Source: Competibacteraceae bacterium UBA2792 (GTDB lineage Bacteria > Pseudomonadota > Gammaproteobacteria > Competibacterales > Competibacteraceae). Taken from it: 46,445 nt of DNA. Location: positions 4,031 through 50,475 of the forward strand of contig DEHU01000199.1 of NCBI GenBank assembly GCA_002352125.1. Reading direction: 5' to 3'. Position 1 is the first letter of the stretch. The number at the start of each line of letters is the position of its first letter. This document shows, piece after piece, positions 9,701-18,255 of the stretch. Position numbers and translations under genes: made by a program. Under the pieces are notes generated by a model. It ran no database searches and was not told the origin of the DNA. It saw nothing but the letters and a program-made list of their open reading frames with translations.

Positions 9701-12700
9701 CATTCTCTCGGTCCCGATCCGGCAGGACGGACAGGTCAGCGACGGCGAACTCGTAAGCGGGGACTTCTTTTAGAACCCGCTGCATCCCGTCGGGATCGAT
9801 AACCGCGCGCAGCATGTCGTGGCGTTCCACCAGCCGAAGCCATGCCCGGTTTAGCCGGGGCACGTCGAGAGTCGCGCTATCGAATTCCACGAAGCCGTGG
9901 CACGAAACATTGCCCATTTCCAAGCTATCACCGCGGCCGATCCAATAAGCCTGCTGGACATCGTTCAAGGGAAAGGGCTGATAGCGGCCTTCTGGATCGG
10001 GGGTAATCTGCGGTAGCGCATCTGCGTCCGCAGGGGCGGAACCGCCCAGCTCGCCTCGAGCAATCCAGGACGCGAGCGCTTCCACGGTGGGATGTTCGAA
10101 CAAAGCGCGCAAGGGGATATCGCCACCGAAACGCTCCCGCACGCGAGCGATGACCCGTGCCCCCAGCAGGGAATGGCCGCCCAAATCGAAAAAATTATCC
10201 CGGATTCCGACTCGATCGCATTTGAGGGATTCGGCCCAGATCGCGGCGATGACTTCTTCTTCCCGGGTGCGCGGCGCGACGTAACCTTCGACGTCGCGGC
10301 GCTTGTCGCCGGGGGCCGGCAGCGCCCGGCGATCCAGCTTGCCGGTGGCGGTGAACGGAAACCGATCCAGCCATTGCAAACTGGCGGGGATCATGTAGTC
10401 GGGAAGGCTCTTTTTCAGTCGAGCGACCAGTTCCGCGTCTGAAGCCGGCTGGCCGTTCCGGGCGATCAGGTAAGCGGCAAGCCGCTTGAGACCGTCGGAG
10501 CCTTCGTGGGCGACGACCACAACATCCTGCACGTTGGAATGTCCGCGCAGCGCCTGTTCGATCTCGCCCAGCTCAATGCGGAAGCCGCGCAGCTTGATTT
10601 GGTGGTCGCGCCGCCCCAGGAATCGCAAGCTGCCGTCTGGGCGATAGCTGGCCAAATCGCCGGTCCGGTACATCCGCTCCTCCGGGTCGGCGGAGAAGGG
10701 GTTCGGTACGAAGAGCTGATCGGTCAAATCCGGACGGTTCAGATAACCGCTCGCCAGCCCGACACCCGCGATGCAAATCTCGCCCGGCACGCCCAGGGGT
10801 ACCGGTTGCAAATGATCGTCCAGCAGGTAAATCTGTTTGTTGGGGAGGGGATAGCCCAGGGTGATTTCCCGGACCGGCTCTACCGTCTTGTCGCAACGGG
10901 TCTTGAACAGCGTGGTCGTGATCGCCGCTTCGGTAGGTCCGTAGGCGTTCAAGAAAGTCGTAGGCTCAGCCGTCAACTGGCGCCAGGTCTCGAACCGGTG
11001 TACGTCCGGGACATCGCCGCCGACCAGCATGACTCTGATGGGAGCCTTGACCACTAGGGCGCGCTCGCGCAGGAAATCGACCCATTCGTGCCACAGCGAT
11101 ACCGGCAGGTGAATCACCGAGATGCGTCGCTCTTCGCAAAACCGCAGCAGCTCCTCTCCCGCCAGATCGGCGCGCTCGCCGTCGGGAAGGACCAGAGCGG
11201 CGCCGACCAGCAGCGGAGGAAAAAGGGTAGCGGCGGCGGCATCGAAACTCGGCGACGCGAATTGCAGGACGCGATCATTCTCGTCGAGATCGTGGTTCTC
11301 GATGAAGGCGCAGGTATGGTTGACGAGCCCTTGGTGATCCACGCACGCGCCTTTCGGCGCACCGGTAGAACCCGAGGTGAAAACGGCATAAGCGCGGCTC
11401 GTCGGCGCGTCGTGAACAACGTCGCGGCGAGTGGCGGGATATGCTTCCGCTTCCGCTTCCAGGTCCAACGCATCGACGCCGAGCGCGGCAATGCGCTGCT
11501 TGACATCGGGGTCCACCAGCATCGCCGAAATCTTGGCATCGCCGAGAATGAATTTGACGCGCTCGTCTGGCAGGTTTTTTTCGAGATAGACGTAGCCGGC
11601 TCCGGCCTTCAATATCCCCAAAATGCCGACGATCATCGAGAACGACGGCTCCACCATGATCCCGACCAGCCTGTTGTCGGTCGCCGTCCGATCTTGCAAC
11701 AGCGCCGCGACCCGATTAGCCCGCTCGTCCAGTTGTGCGTAGGCTAGGGTCTTGCCTCGATGGATCAAGGCGATGCGTTCGGGCGAGCGGTCGACCTGTT
11801 GCTCGAACAGCCGATGAATGGCTCGATCGAGGGGATAGTCGCGCCATTCGCCCCGACCTTGCGCGCTCAGGGCTTCGCGCTCGCCGGCGGCCAGCAGATT
11901 CAAGGCCCAGATGGGCGCCTCGGGGGTTTCGACGATGCTCGCCAGCAGCGTCAGAAAATGCTCTTTCAGGCGCTCGATCCGCCACGGCGCGAACAGGTCG
12001 GCACGATACTCGAACCAGCCGCTCAACCCTTCCCCCGCCACGGTCAATTCCAGCGCTAGGTCTACCTTCGCGGTCTGGGTTTGAACCTCTTCGAAGGTCA
12101 GTTCCAGATCGCGCATTCGTACCTGGGCCAGTGGGTTTTCCTCGAAGCTGAAAGCGGTTTGATAGAGGGGGCTGTAGGCCAAGTTCCGCTCGATATCGAG
12201 ATCTTCGAGCAACTTCTCGAACGGCACGTCCTGATTGGCAAAGCTGGCCAGGGCGGAGGTTTTGACCGCTTGCAGGAACGTCGGGAAATTCTGCGCCTCA
12301 TCGATCCGAGTTCGAATCGCCAGCATGTTCAGAAAGCATCCGATCAAGGGTTCCAGTTCCGGACGATTGCGGCCTGCGACCGGAGTGCCCACCACCACAT
12401 CGTCTTGTCTGCTGTAGCGATACAACAGAATCTTGAAAGCGGCCATCAGCGCCATGAACAGGGTTGCGCCTTCTCGCTTCGCCAGTTCCCGAATCCGCGC
12501 GGTCAGCGCCGGGGAAATCGCGATCCCGATCCGTCCACCTCGAAAATCCTGTCGCGACGGGCGCGGATAATCCGCCGGCAAATCCAGCAGCGCTGGCGCG
12601 CCGCGCAACCGTTCCCGCCAGAAAGCGCGCTGCCCGTTCATCGCTTCCCGATCGAATTGCTCGCGCTGCCAGGCGGCATAGTCCGAATATTGGATTGACA

Positions 12701-13331
12701 ACGGCGGCAACCGTGGCTCGCTCCGGCTGGCATATGCCTCGTACAGCGTTACGAACTCCCGAAACAGCACTTTGGTGGACCAGCCGTCGGAGATGGCGTG
12801 ATGCATCATCAGCAACCCGATCGACTCGCCCTCTTGCAGCCGGATCATCAGGAAGCGTAGCAACGGTCCCCGCGTCAAGTCGTAGGGTTCGCGACACTTC
12901 TCGGCCATCAACGCCTGCACCCGCTCTTCCAGGGTCTCGCCGGGTAGAGCCGTCAGGTCGATCTCTTGTAACGACAAAGCAAAGTGTGGGGCGATCTCTG
13001 GCACGACGACGCCATCTATCTCGGGAAAACGCATCCGCAACACCTCGTGGCGCGCGATGATGGTGTTCAGGCTCCGCACCACCAGCATCGGCTCCAGGCG
13101 TCCGCGAAAGCGCGCCGCGCCGCCCATGTTGTAAATTGCGGCGCCCGGATGAAGCGCGTCGAAGAACGCCAGACGCTGCTGGACGAAGGAAATCGCGAGC
13201 GGCTCGCACGTCCGATCTTGCGGACGAATCTTGCCGTCCAGCCGTTGTTCGCTTCTCTGCTTCAGCAACCGGCCCAACAAGGCCTTCCTGGCTGGAGACA
13301 ATCCCGCTATTTGACTGGACATATCGTTCAT
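6774..13331 (-). CDS. NRPS, two modules C-A-PCP-Cy-A-PCP; second module makes a cysteine-derived thiazoline
   Basis: 2185 residues. Domains: condensation about 46-480 (HHAISDG at 177-183); adenylation about 505-1005 (FTSGSTGAPKG, NAYGPTEAA); carrier with serine 1054 (DLGGHS); heterocyclisation domain about 1117-1550 with the diagnostic DxxxxDxxS motif DLLIADARS at 1251-1259; adenylation about 1580-2060; carrier with serine 2121 (GGNS). The second adenylation domain reads DLYNMSLIWK, essentially the known cysteine code, which agrees with the Cy domain. The first reads DAAHLGAITK, which I cannot match to a known code. There is no epimerisation, methylation or oxidase domain. The C-terminus is acidic (ERGVDSSDESREAGEI), suited to the TubC-type domain that opens the next protein. 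Start ATG at 13331 with AAGGG upstream. Confidence 0.93.
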   Translation of the reverse strand: MNDMSSQIAGLSPARKALLGRLLKQRSEQRLDGKIRPQDRTCEPLAISFVQQRLAFFDALHPGAAIYNMGGAARFRGRLEPMLVVRSLNTIIARHEVLRMRFPEIDGVVVPEIAPHFALSLQEIDLTALPGETLEERVQALMAEKCREPYDLTRGPLLRFLMIRLQEGESIGLLMMHHAISDGWSTKVLFREFVTLYEAYASRSEPRLPPLSIQYSDYAAWQREQFDREAMNGQRAFWRERLRGAPALLDLPADYPRPSRQDFRGGRIGIAISPALTARIRELAKREGATLFMALMAAFKILLYRYSRQDDVVVGTPVAGRNRPELEPLIGCFLNMLAIRTRIDEAQNFPTFLQAVKTSALASFANQDVPFEKLLEDLDIERNLAYSPLYQTAFSFEENPLAQVRMRDLELTFEEVQTQTAKVDLALELTVAGEGLSGWFEYRADLFAPWRIERLKEHFLTLLASIVETPEAPIWALNLLAAGEREALSAQGRGEWRDYPLDRAIHRLFEQQVDRSPERIALIHRGKTLAYAQLDERANRVAALLQDRTATDNRLVGIMVEPSFSMIVGILGILKAGAGYVYLEKNLPDERVKFILGDAKISAMLVDPDVKQRIAALGVDALDLEAEAEAYPATRRDVVHDAPTSRAYAVFTSGSTGAPKGACVDHQGLVNHTCAFIENHDLDENDRVLQFASPSFDAAAATLFPPLLVGAALVLPDGERADLAGEELLRFCEERRISVIHLPVSLWHEWVDFLRERALVVKAPIRVMLVGGDVPDVHRFETWRQLTAEPTTFLNAYGPTEAAITTTLFKTRCDKTVEPVREITLGYPLPNKQIYLLDDHLQPVPLGVPGEICIAGVGLASGYLNRPDLTDQLFVPNPFSADPEERMYRTGDLASYRPDGSLRFLGRRDHQIKLRGFRIELGEIEQALRGHSNVQDVVVVAHEGSDGLKRLAAYLIARNGQPASDAELVARLKKSLPDYMIPASLQWLDRFPFTATGKLDRRALPAPGDKRRDVEGYVAPRTREEEVIAAIWAESLKCDRVGIRDNFFDLGGHSLLGARVIARVRERFGGDIPLRALFEHPTVEALASWIARGELGGSAPADADALPQITPDPEGRYQPFPLNDVQQAYWIGRGDSLEMGNVSCHGFVEFDSATLDVPRLNRAWLRLVERHDMLRAVIDPDGMQRVLKEVPAYEFAVADLSVLPDRDRENALAMTRERMSHQVHDVEHWPLFEICVSRIDDRRVRLHVSIDLLIADARSFQILLIELFDLYRDPDLTLPPLTLGFRDYVLAEAALKHTRPYRKAEGYWRQRLETLPPAPELPLAVSPKSIVKPVFARRSGRLERPHWESLKARARQAGTTPSAMTLGVFATILNNWVKESRFTINLTLFNRLPIHPEVNDIFGDFTSITLLEADFTRERTFEDQVRILQRQLWDDLDHRLVGGIKVQRDLMQQRGIGGARMPVVFTSTLTLDAEMAEQIPMSWLGEQVYSIGQTPQVWLDHQVFEEDGALTFNWDAVEGLFPPGLLNDMFAAYCALLRFLAEDPSRWNRPIPPQIPEWQVRQRTEMNATATPVSTVTLPELFLAGLKAHEDRLAVIAPGKTLTYAELFASASRLAHLLREQGAGPNKLVAIVMDKGWQQIVAAVGIVLSGAAYVPIAAGLPDERRDGLLAQSQAMAIVTTEAAATALSWNDALPRIIVADDDVLDSLEPAADPPQRPEDIAYMIYTSGSTGFPKGVVIDHRGAVNTILDINERFGVGQEDRVLALSALNFDLSVYDIFGLLAVGGALVIPDADAEKDPAHWEELIQRHEVTLWNSVPALMAMLVEHTASRPGSALNRLRLVMLSGDWIPLDLPGKIRAQNPHVELYSLGGATEASIWSIYYPIHQIDPAWASVPYGRPLRNQTMHVLNEHLHPAPVWVPGDLYIGGIGLAKEYWGDAQKTAEKFVVHPGTGERLYKTGDIGRYFPDGMIEFLGREDFQVKINGYRIELGEIETALCRHPQIRAAAAAAHGKNREAKRLIAYVVAVDADDRLKPEDLKAFLAAKIPEYMIPESWVWLAGIPLSANGKVDRKALPDPEQGQKDQAFSVPETELEQELATLFAGVLEVERVGRLDNFFEMGGNSIMVVRLIALVRETYLVELSLRDFFLKPTIAQLAESIEVLRWASMQRGVERGVDSSDESREAGEI

Positions 13332-13388
13332 GCCGAACCCTTCTGATACGGACGATGGGGAATGATGAAGATGACCGGGCTTATGCGC

Positions 13389-15434
13389 TCACATCCACTC
13401 CACGATGGGAACGAGGTTTTCCGGCGAGGCGTTGGCGAGCCGATGCCGAATCCGGCTCTCCCGGTCGATGATGACGGCGACGACGCCGCTGTCCAGTTGC
13501 GCCGGTGCGATTTCGAAGGCGGTGGTCGCGCGATTGCCCCAATCGGGCAAGACCACCAGGTAGTCGCCCGCATCGAGGACCGGAGGAATGCTGGCGGCCG
13601 ATGCCTGAATCATCTTGGCCAACAGGTTCTTGACGAAGCCCCGCAGCCATCCCGGAACGTTCCCCATGGCAACGCAGTTGGCGATCCCGACCTGCGCCGC
13701 CATCGGAAAGCGTTCGCGGAGCTTTTTGTTGAGCGCACCCGCATCGGGCGCAGTTTTCCGGGTGTGGAACAAGAGGATTTGAATCCGGCCGAGAATCGAT
13801 TCCCGGGTCAGCCGTCGCCCGAAGTGGACCGAGGTCAGATCGAAAGGCGGCACGGGCTGGTCCAAGGGTCGCTCGATGGGCACCAGCGGAGCGATCGCGC
13901 AGCCCTCGCCCAACAGATTCTCGACGACGCGGGTGCCGACATGAATACCGGAAATCATGGCGGCGGTCTGGCCGCCGCCGGGCGTGGTCCAAGCCCCCGC
14001 CAGGATCAGATTTGGAATCCAAGTCTTGGGGGCCAAACGGCTAAGATACATGTTGTCGGTGGTCTGGACGGTGCCAAAAATCGCGCCCTGGTGGTTGAGG
14101 GTCCAGTGGTGGTTGGTCAACGGCGTGGAAACCACCCGCTCGCGAATGGCTGCCCGAAGGCCGGGGATATGCTGTTCGGCGCGGTCGATCAAGCGATCGG
14201 CCACTTGGTCGGCGAGCTGCTTGTACGCCGGATTGGCGCCATAGCTTTCCAACTGTCCCCCGGTCTCCCAGACGTTGCGATGATGCCAGGGGGCGAGGGC
14301 CATCAACGTGATCACGGCCTGCCCCGGCGGTGCGCACGACGGATCCACTAGGCCGTAATTGACCGCGAGGAAAGGAACCTTGTCCCAATCGCCGGCTTGG
14401 ATGGCGGCGTACTGGGCGTTGCTGTCCGGTTCGTCGCAGATGATGAGCTCGTGGCTGGCGGTGAAGGCTTCGGGCGGGGCATCCAACCCGAGGTAGACGT
14501 TGAAGGTGGACAGAGAAGATTCGGCGGATCGAATCCGTTTGCGATAGCCGCTCGGCAGATCGCCCTCATCCAACAATTCAAGAAGGGTTTGCGGCGCCGA
14601 AGCATTGGAAATCACGACCCGCGACGCCAATTCTTCGCCATCGCTCAGACGAACGCCCTCGGCGATGCCGTTCTGGACCCGGATCTTGGTCACGCGTGCT
14701 TGGCAGCGCAATTCGCCGCCCAGTTCGTGCAAGCGCTCGACGAGCGCGGCGACTACGGCTCCAACGCCGCCGCGCGGATACCAAGCGCCATAGAAGTGGT
14801 AGCTGGCCCAGGTAGCGGCCATGGTCGCGGCGCTGAGCTTCCCTCCCGGCAGCCCGTAGTAAGTCCATTCCGCCGAGAACAGGGCACGCAACTCGGGATC
14901 GGCGACGTAATCGCTCATGAACTCGTCCCAGGAGCAGTTCATGGAACGCACGAGAAGCGGAAACAGCGCAGCGATATTCCCTTCCGGCGGACCGTGACGG
15001 GTGTCCTCGCGAATGCGTCGCATGTCGTGAAAGACTTGGAGCATAGCGTCGATCAGCCGGCGGATTCCCGCTTTTTCGCGCGGATACTTGGCGACCAGTT
15101 CCCGTTCCAAAAGAAGCGTGTCGGCATGGGCGGCCAAGGTCGCGCCGCCCAGATTGGCTCGATAAAAAGGATCGAGACGCTCGAAATGCAGACGGCCGGC
15201 GATCCCGAGAGCCTTGATCGCGACATCCCCCCATCCTCCCGGCGCGAGGCCGTCCATGGCGTGAAGGCTGACATCGAAGCGGAAGCCGTTGACCCAAAAA
15301 TCCTGCGCGTAGCCACCCGGCTTGATGGATTGTTCGAGAACGAGCACCTTCTTGCCGGCTTGGGCGAGGGTGACAGCAGCGCCCAAGCCGCCCAAGCCGG
15401 CGCCGATGATGATCGCATCCCATTGAGCGTTCAT
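13389..15434 (-). CDS. Phytoene-desaturase/retinol-saturase-like FAD oxidoreductase with unusual C-terminal extension
   Basis: 681 residues from the ATG at 15434, chosen because GGGAGG lies four bases upstream and the flavin fold begins at once (DAIIIGAGLGGLGAA, residues 6-20). Residues 1-505 or so match the CrtI / all-trans-retinol 13,14-reductase class: Rossmann motif, LVLEQSIKPGGYAQDF, and a C-terminal FAD motif region ending GGGQTAAMISGIHVGTRVVE. Such proteins normally end here. This one adds about 170 residues I do not recognise, including VVLPDW and VVAVIIDRESRI strands that could form a thioredoxin-like fold without catalytic cysteines. It sits between the exporter and the NRPS genes. 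A tailoring redox role, such as saturation or desaturation of a polyketide double bond or thiazoline oxidation, is plausible but not shown. Confidence 0.85.
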   Translation of the reverse strand: MNAQWDAIIIGAGLGGLGAAVTLAQAGKKVLVLEQSIKPGGYAQDFWVNGFRFDVSLHAMDGLAPGGWGDVAIKALGIAGRLHFERLDPFYRANLGGATLAAHADTLLLERELVAKYPREKAGIRRLIDAMLQVFHDMRRIREDTRHGPPEGNIAALFPLLVRSMNCSWDEFMSDYVADPELRALFSAEWTYYGLPGGKLSAATMAATWASYHFYGAWYPRGGVGAVVAALVERLHELGGELRCQARVTKIRVQNGIAEGVRLSDGEELASRVVISNASAPQTLLELLDEGDLPSGYRKRIRSAESSLSTFNVYLGLDAPPEAFTASHELIICDEPDSNAQYAAIQAGDWDKVPFLAVNYGLVDPSCAPPGQAVITLMALAPWHHRNVWETGGQLESYGANPAYKQLADQVADRLIDRAEQHIPGLRAAIRERVVSTPLTNHHWTLNHQGAIFGTVQTTDNMYLSRLAPKTWIPNLILAGAWTTPGGGQTAAMISGIHVGTRVVENLLGEGCAIAPLVPIERPLDQPVPPFDLTSVHFGRRLTRESILGRIQILLFHTRKTAPDAGALNKKLRERFPMAAQVGIANCVAMGNVPGWLRGFVKNLLAKMIQASAASIPPVLDAGDYLVVLPDWGNRATTAFEIAPAQLDSGVVAVIIDRESRIRHRLANASPENLVPIVEWM

Positions 15435-15438
15435 GATT

Positions 15439-15444
15439 CCTCCC
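15439..15444 (-). promoter_or_regulatory. Ribosome-binding site fixing the start of the FAD oxidoreductase
   Basis: GGGAGG followed by AATC and the ATG at 15432-15434. An in-frame ATG 45 bases further upstream lacks such a site and would add residues before the nucleotide-binding fold. Confidence 0.65.
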
Positions 15445-15475
15445 ATCTTGGTCGGGGGTTGTGACGAAGGGGTAA

Positions 15476-16807
15476 TCAAGCCGTGCCGAAGGCTTCCTCG
15501 CCCGGCCGGGCTACATCCGGGTAATCGGATTCCAAGCTGCGAACACCGGGAAACAGGTAACCCAGGATGCTGGTCAGCAGAATCACGCCACCCGAGAGGA
15601 TCAACATCAGGGCGATACCGCGACCGGGTCCGACGCCGATCCAGACCCCGACGCTATCGACCAGCTTCCCACCGGGCGTGAGCAGGGGTTCGAAGACCTG
15701 ATCGGCCAGCGGGCCAGCGATGATGAAGGCCAGCGTGCTGGCGCTTGCGACGATCATGCGAGTCAACGCGAACACACGGCCTTGCATGTCGAATTCGATC
15801 TTGCGCCGCCAGATGGTCTCTTGGCAGGCGTTGACGAAGGGCATGGCAAAGAAGAACAGGAAACACGCTACGGTGATCGGCAGCGGATGTGTCCAGAACC
15901 CCATCGCGGCCAGTCCGAGCCCTCCGATCATCATGAAAAGAAACAGCGATGGAATCAGCGACTTCGGCAAGCCTTTCACGCTTACCAGAACGCTGCCCAC
16001 CATCATTCCCAGCGCAGACAGGGAATTCATGATCCCCAGCACCTTTTCGGTGGTAAAGGCCAGGATCATGGGGGCTACCAGGACAACGAGAAATCCAATC
16101 ATGAGGTTGCCCACGGCGATGACGCCGATCAGCACCACCATGCCGGGTCGACCGGCCAGATACCGCACGCCATCCCAAATTTGCGTGCCCCAACCGGACG
16201 ATCCGCTTGCGCTTTGCGCTCGATCGAGCGATGGAATGTGAATGCCGAGCAACAGACTGACGCCGAACAGGAAAGTGGCAAGATCGACCATCAGGATACC
16301 GGGAAGGCCAATGATCCCCATCAACGAACCGGCCAACACCGGCGAAACGATGAATTGCATGCCCCGGCTCATTTGGATCATGCCGCTGGCTCGACCATAA
16401 AATGCCTTGGGAACCAGTTGCGTGATGGCGGCCTGCGCGGCGGGGAGTTGGAATCCGCCGCAAAAGGAATTGATCCCGACCAGTAAATAAATGTGCCAGA
16501 GCGCTAGATGGTCGGACCAGAACAGTAAAGCCAACGCCAGAGTGGCCAAGGCAGAGCCCGTATCGCTGAGGATCATGATCGTTCGCCGATTAAAGCGATC
16601 GACGACCACACCAGCCAAAGGCGAGATCAGGATGCCAGGCAGGGTTGCGAACAACGTGATCAGCGCGAAAAACGTCGCCGACCCCGTTTGCTGATAGGTA
16701 TGCACGCCCAGCGCGAAGCTGGTCATACCCGAACCGGAGACGGAGACAGCCTGTCCGAGCCAAAGTCGCAAGAAAGCCTTGGGAGGTCTGGCGGGCGGGT
16801 TGTTCAT
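15476..16807 (-). CDS. Major facilitator superfamily exporter (MFS_3 / EntS-like)
   Basis: 443 residues, about twelve hydrophobic segments, inner membrane. The N-terminus FLRLWLGQAVSVSGSGMTSFALG and the loop 2-3 motif GVVVDRFNRRTIMILSD are those of the EntS/MFS_3 group, proton-driven exporters often found with siderophore or other NRPS clusters. Upstream AAGGA lies rather far (about 12 bases) from the ATG. There are 56 bases between it and the preceding beta-barrel gene, one of the larger gaps in the operon. It is the likely inner-membrane efflux step for the finished product or a shunt product, giving both secretion and self-resistance. It is complete, with no sign of damage. Confidence 0.88.
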   Translation of the reverse strand: MNNPPARPPKAFLRLWLGQAVSVSGSGMTSFALGVHTYQQTGSATFFALITLFATLPGILISPLAGVVVDRFNRRTIMILSDTGSALATLALALLFWSDHLALWHIYLLVGINSFCGGFQLPAAQAAITQLVPKAFYGRASGMIQMSRGMQFIVSPVLAGSLMGIIGLPGILMVDLATFLFGVSLLLGIHIPSLDRAQSASGSSGWGTQIWDGVRYLAGRPGMVVLIGVIAVGNLMIGFLVVLVAPMILAFTTEKVLGIMNSLSALGMMVGSVLVSVKGLPKSLIPSLFLFMMIGGLGLAAMGFWTHPLPITVACFLFFFAMPFVNACQETIWRRKIEFDMQGRVFALTRMIVASASTLAFIIAGPLADQVFEPLLTPGGKLVDSVGVWIGVGPGRGIALMLILSGGVILLTSILGYLFPGVRSLESDYPDVARPGEEAFGTA

Positions 16808-16863
16808 GGATTGGTGTTTCCTTGGTCGATGCTATGGAACGGGCCGGTCGGCATGACGGTCGC

Positions 16864-18252
16864 TCAACGTCGCGAGCTGGTTGGCGAAAAATTCCAGACC
16901 AGATAAAGCGTCAATACGTGATCGGACTGCAGAAAGTCGGTTTCTCCCGGAAAGCGGTCGGAGTCCCGGAAGCTGTCGAAATGCGCGTATTGAAAAAAGA
17001 TCTGGCCGTTGTTGTTGTCGAAGCTGTAGGTCAGGTCGGCGGAGAAGGCGGTGGCCCCGCTGTCCAGCGCGGTGGCCAATTTGCTGCCGAATTTCAGGTG
17101 ATCGGCAAGCTTGATATTGCTTAGATCAAAGGCCGCGTAGTGGCGGGAATACCAACCGAATTCGCCGAAACGAGGATAAAGGTAGAACGGCTTGTATTGC
17201 TGATAGGCTGAGTGAAATGCCCTTGATTCGTCGCTGTCGAAACCACCCGAGTTGTAGAAATATTCGCCCCGGATCTTGAAAGTGGGTGCTTGGAACCGTT
17301 CGTATTGCAAGGCGATGGCTCCACGAAATACGGGCGTATTCGAGAAATCGGGATCGGACAGAACAGTCGCGTTGCCGGCTTCATCGGTAAAGGCGAATGC
17401 CATGTTTCGGCTGCTGGATAGTTGGGCCTCGCCGAAAATCCCCAATTCGTCGACGAAGCCGGCTGTTTCGAAGAACAGGGCATATTCCATTTCGCGGTCG
17501 GCGACCAATCCCGGCGCATCCTCGCGAGCTTCCGTTTCTTGCTGGTAATAGCCGATCAAGCCAGCGCTCACGTCGAAATCGTCCACAAGGCTATCCAGGC
17601 GCAAAGCAAACCGGGTGGCGTCCGCATCGTGATCCCGAATTGCGAGAAAGGCACCAGACAAAGACGGAGAAGAGATATACGCGACCTTGGCTGCATCTAG
17701 CCCTTCGATAACCTGTCGTGCCCGAAATGGATCCGGCTGCTTTTCCAGGGTATCGATGGGATGGAAAAACTCCATTACCCCCCATTTCAAGCGCTGGCGA
17801 CCGATGCGCAACGACAGGTTTGGAGAGTCGAACAGAGGAGGATCGACGTATAGTTCAGTAGCCGCGGACCGGAAATCGTCGCGGACTCCGGTTTCGACAT
17901 TTCCCACGGCCTGGGACAAATCGAAAGCGAACTTTCCCAGCGCGCCGTAACGGATGTCACCGGTCAGGAAGATTTCCTGAGTGGTGCTCCAGGTCGAACG
18001 ATCTTCCGCTTCGCGCACGCTATCCTTGAGGTGTCCGGCATTGCCAAGATAGCCAGTGGAACCCCAGACCTGCCAGTCGCTCGACTCGCCGTCGGCAGCC
18101 TTGGCGATGGGTGCCGTGCCGGTTGTCAGTCCGATCAGTGCAACCGCGAATGCCAAATAGCGCAGGGCGGAAGCGCAGCGGTGAACGACCGCCATCGGGC
18201 GCTGAGGGATTCTGGGATCGATCTTCGCGATCGGATAGCGAACGTTGGCCAT
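16864..18252 (-). CDS. Outer-membrane beta-barrel protein of the Lol-like export set
   Basis: 462 residues. Residues 1-52 hold a signal peptide (basic N-region, hydrophobic core YLAFAVALIGLTTG, AKA-A cleavage site). The rest alternates polar and hydrophobic or aromatic residues in short strands (GDIRYGALGKFAFDLSQAV; LSLRIGRQRLKWGVMEFF), typical of porin-like barrels of the DUF1302/alginate-export type. The last strand is VLTLYLVWNF. The start used here lies three bases after the preceding permease stop; an ATG at 18195 (MAVVHRC) gives a more ordinary signal peptide and is a real alternative. It follows two FtsX-type permeases, an ABC ATPase and a LolA-like protein, so it probably forms the outer-membrane end of that pathway. 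Substrate unknown. Confidence 0.8.
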   Translation of the reverse strand: MANVRYPIAKIDPRIPQRPMAVVHRCASALRYLAFAVALIGLTTGTAPIAKAADGESSDWQVWGSTGYLGNAGHLKDSVREAEDRSTWSTTQEIFLTGDIRYGALGKFAFDLSQAVGNVETGVRDDFRSAATELYVDPPLFDSPNLSLRIGRQRLKWGVMEFFHPIDTLEKQPDPFRARQVIEGLDAAKVAYISSPSLSGAFLAIRDHDADATRFALRLDSLVDDFDVSAGLIGYYQQETEAREDAPGLVADREMEYALFFETAGFVDELGIFGEAQLSSSRNMAFAFTDEAGNATVLSDPDFSNTPVFRGAIALQYERFQAPTFKIRGEYFYNSGGFDSDESRAFHSAYQQYKPFYLYPRFGEFGWYSRHYAAFDLSNIKLADHLKFGSKLATALDSGATAFSADLTYSFDNNNGQIFFQYAHFDSFRDSDRFPGETDFLQSDHVLTLYLVWNFSPTSSRR

Positions 18253-18255
18253 CGC

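Noticed and set aside
6834..9773. Plus-strand frame of 979 codons opposite the two-module NRPS
   Set aside because: It is a mirror frame of GC-rich NRPS coding sequence; the minus-strand protein has clear C, Cy, A and PCP motifs.
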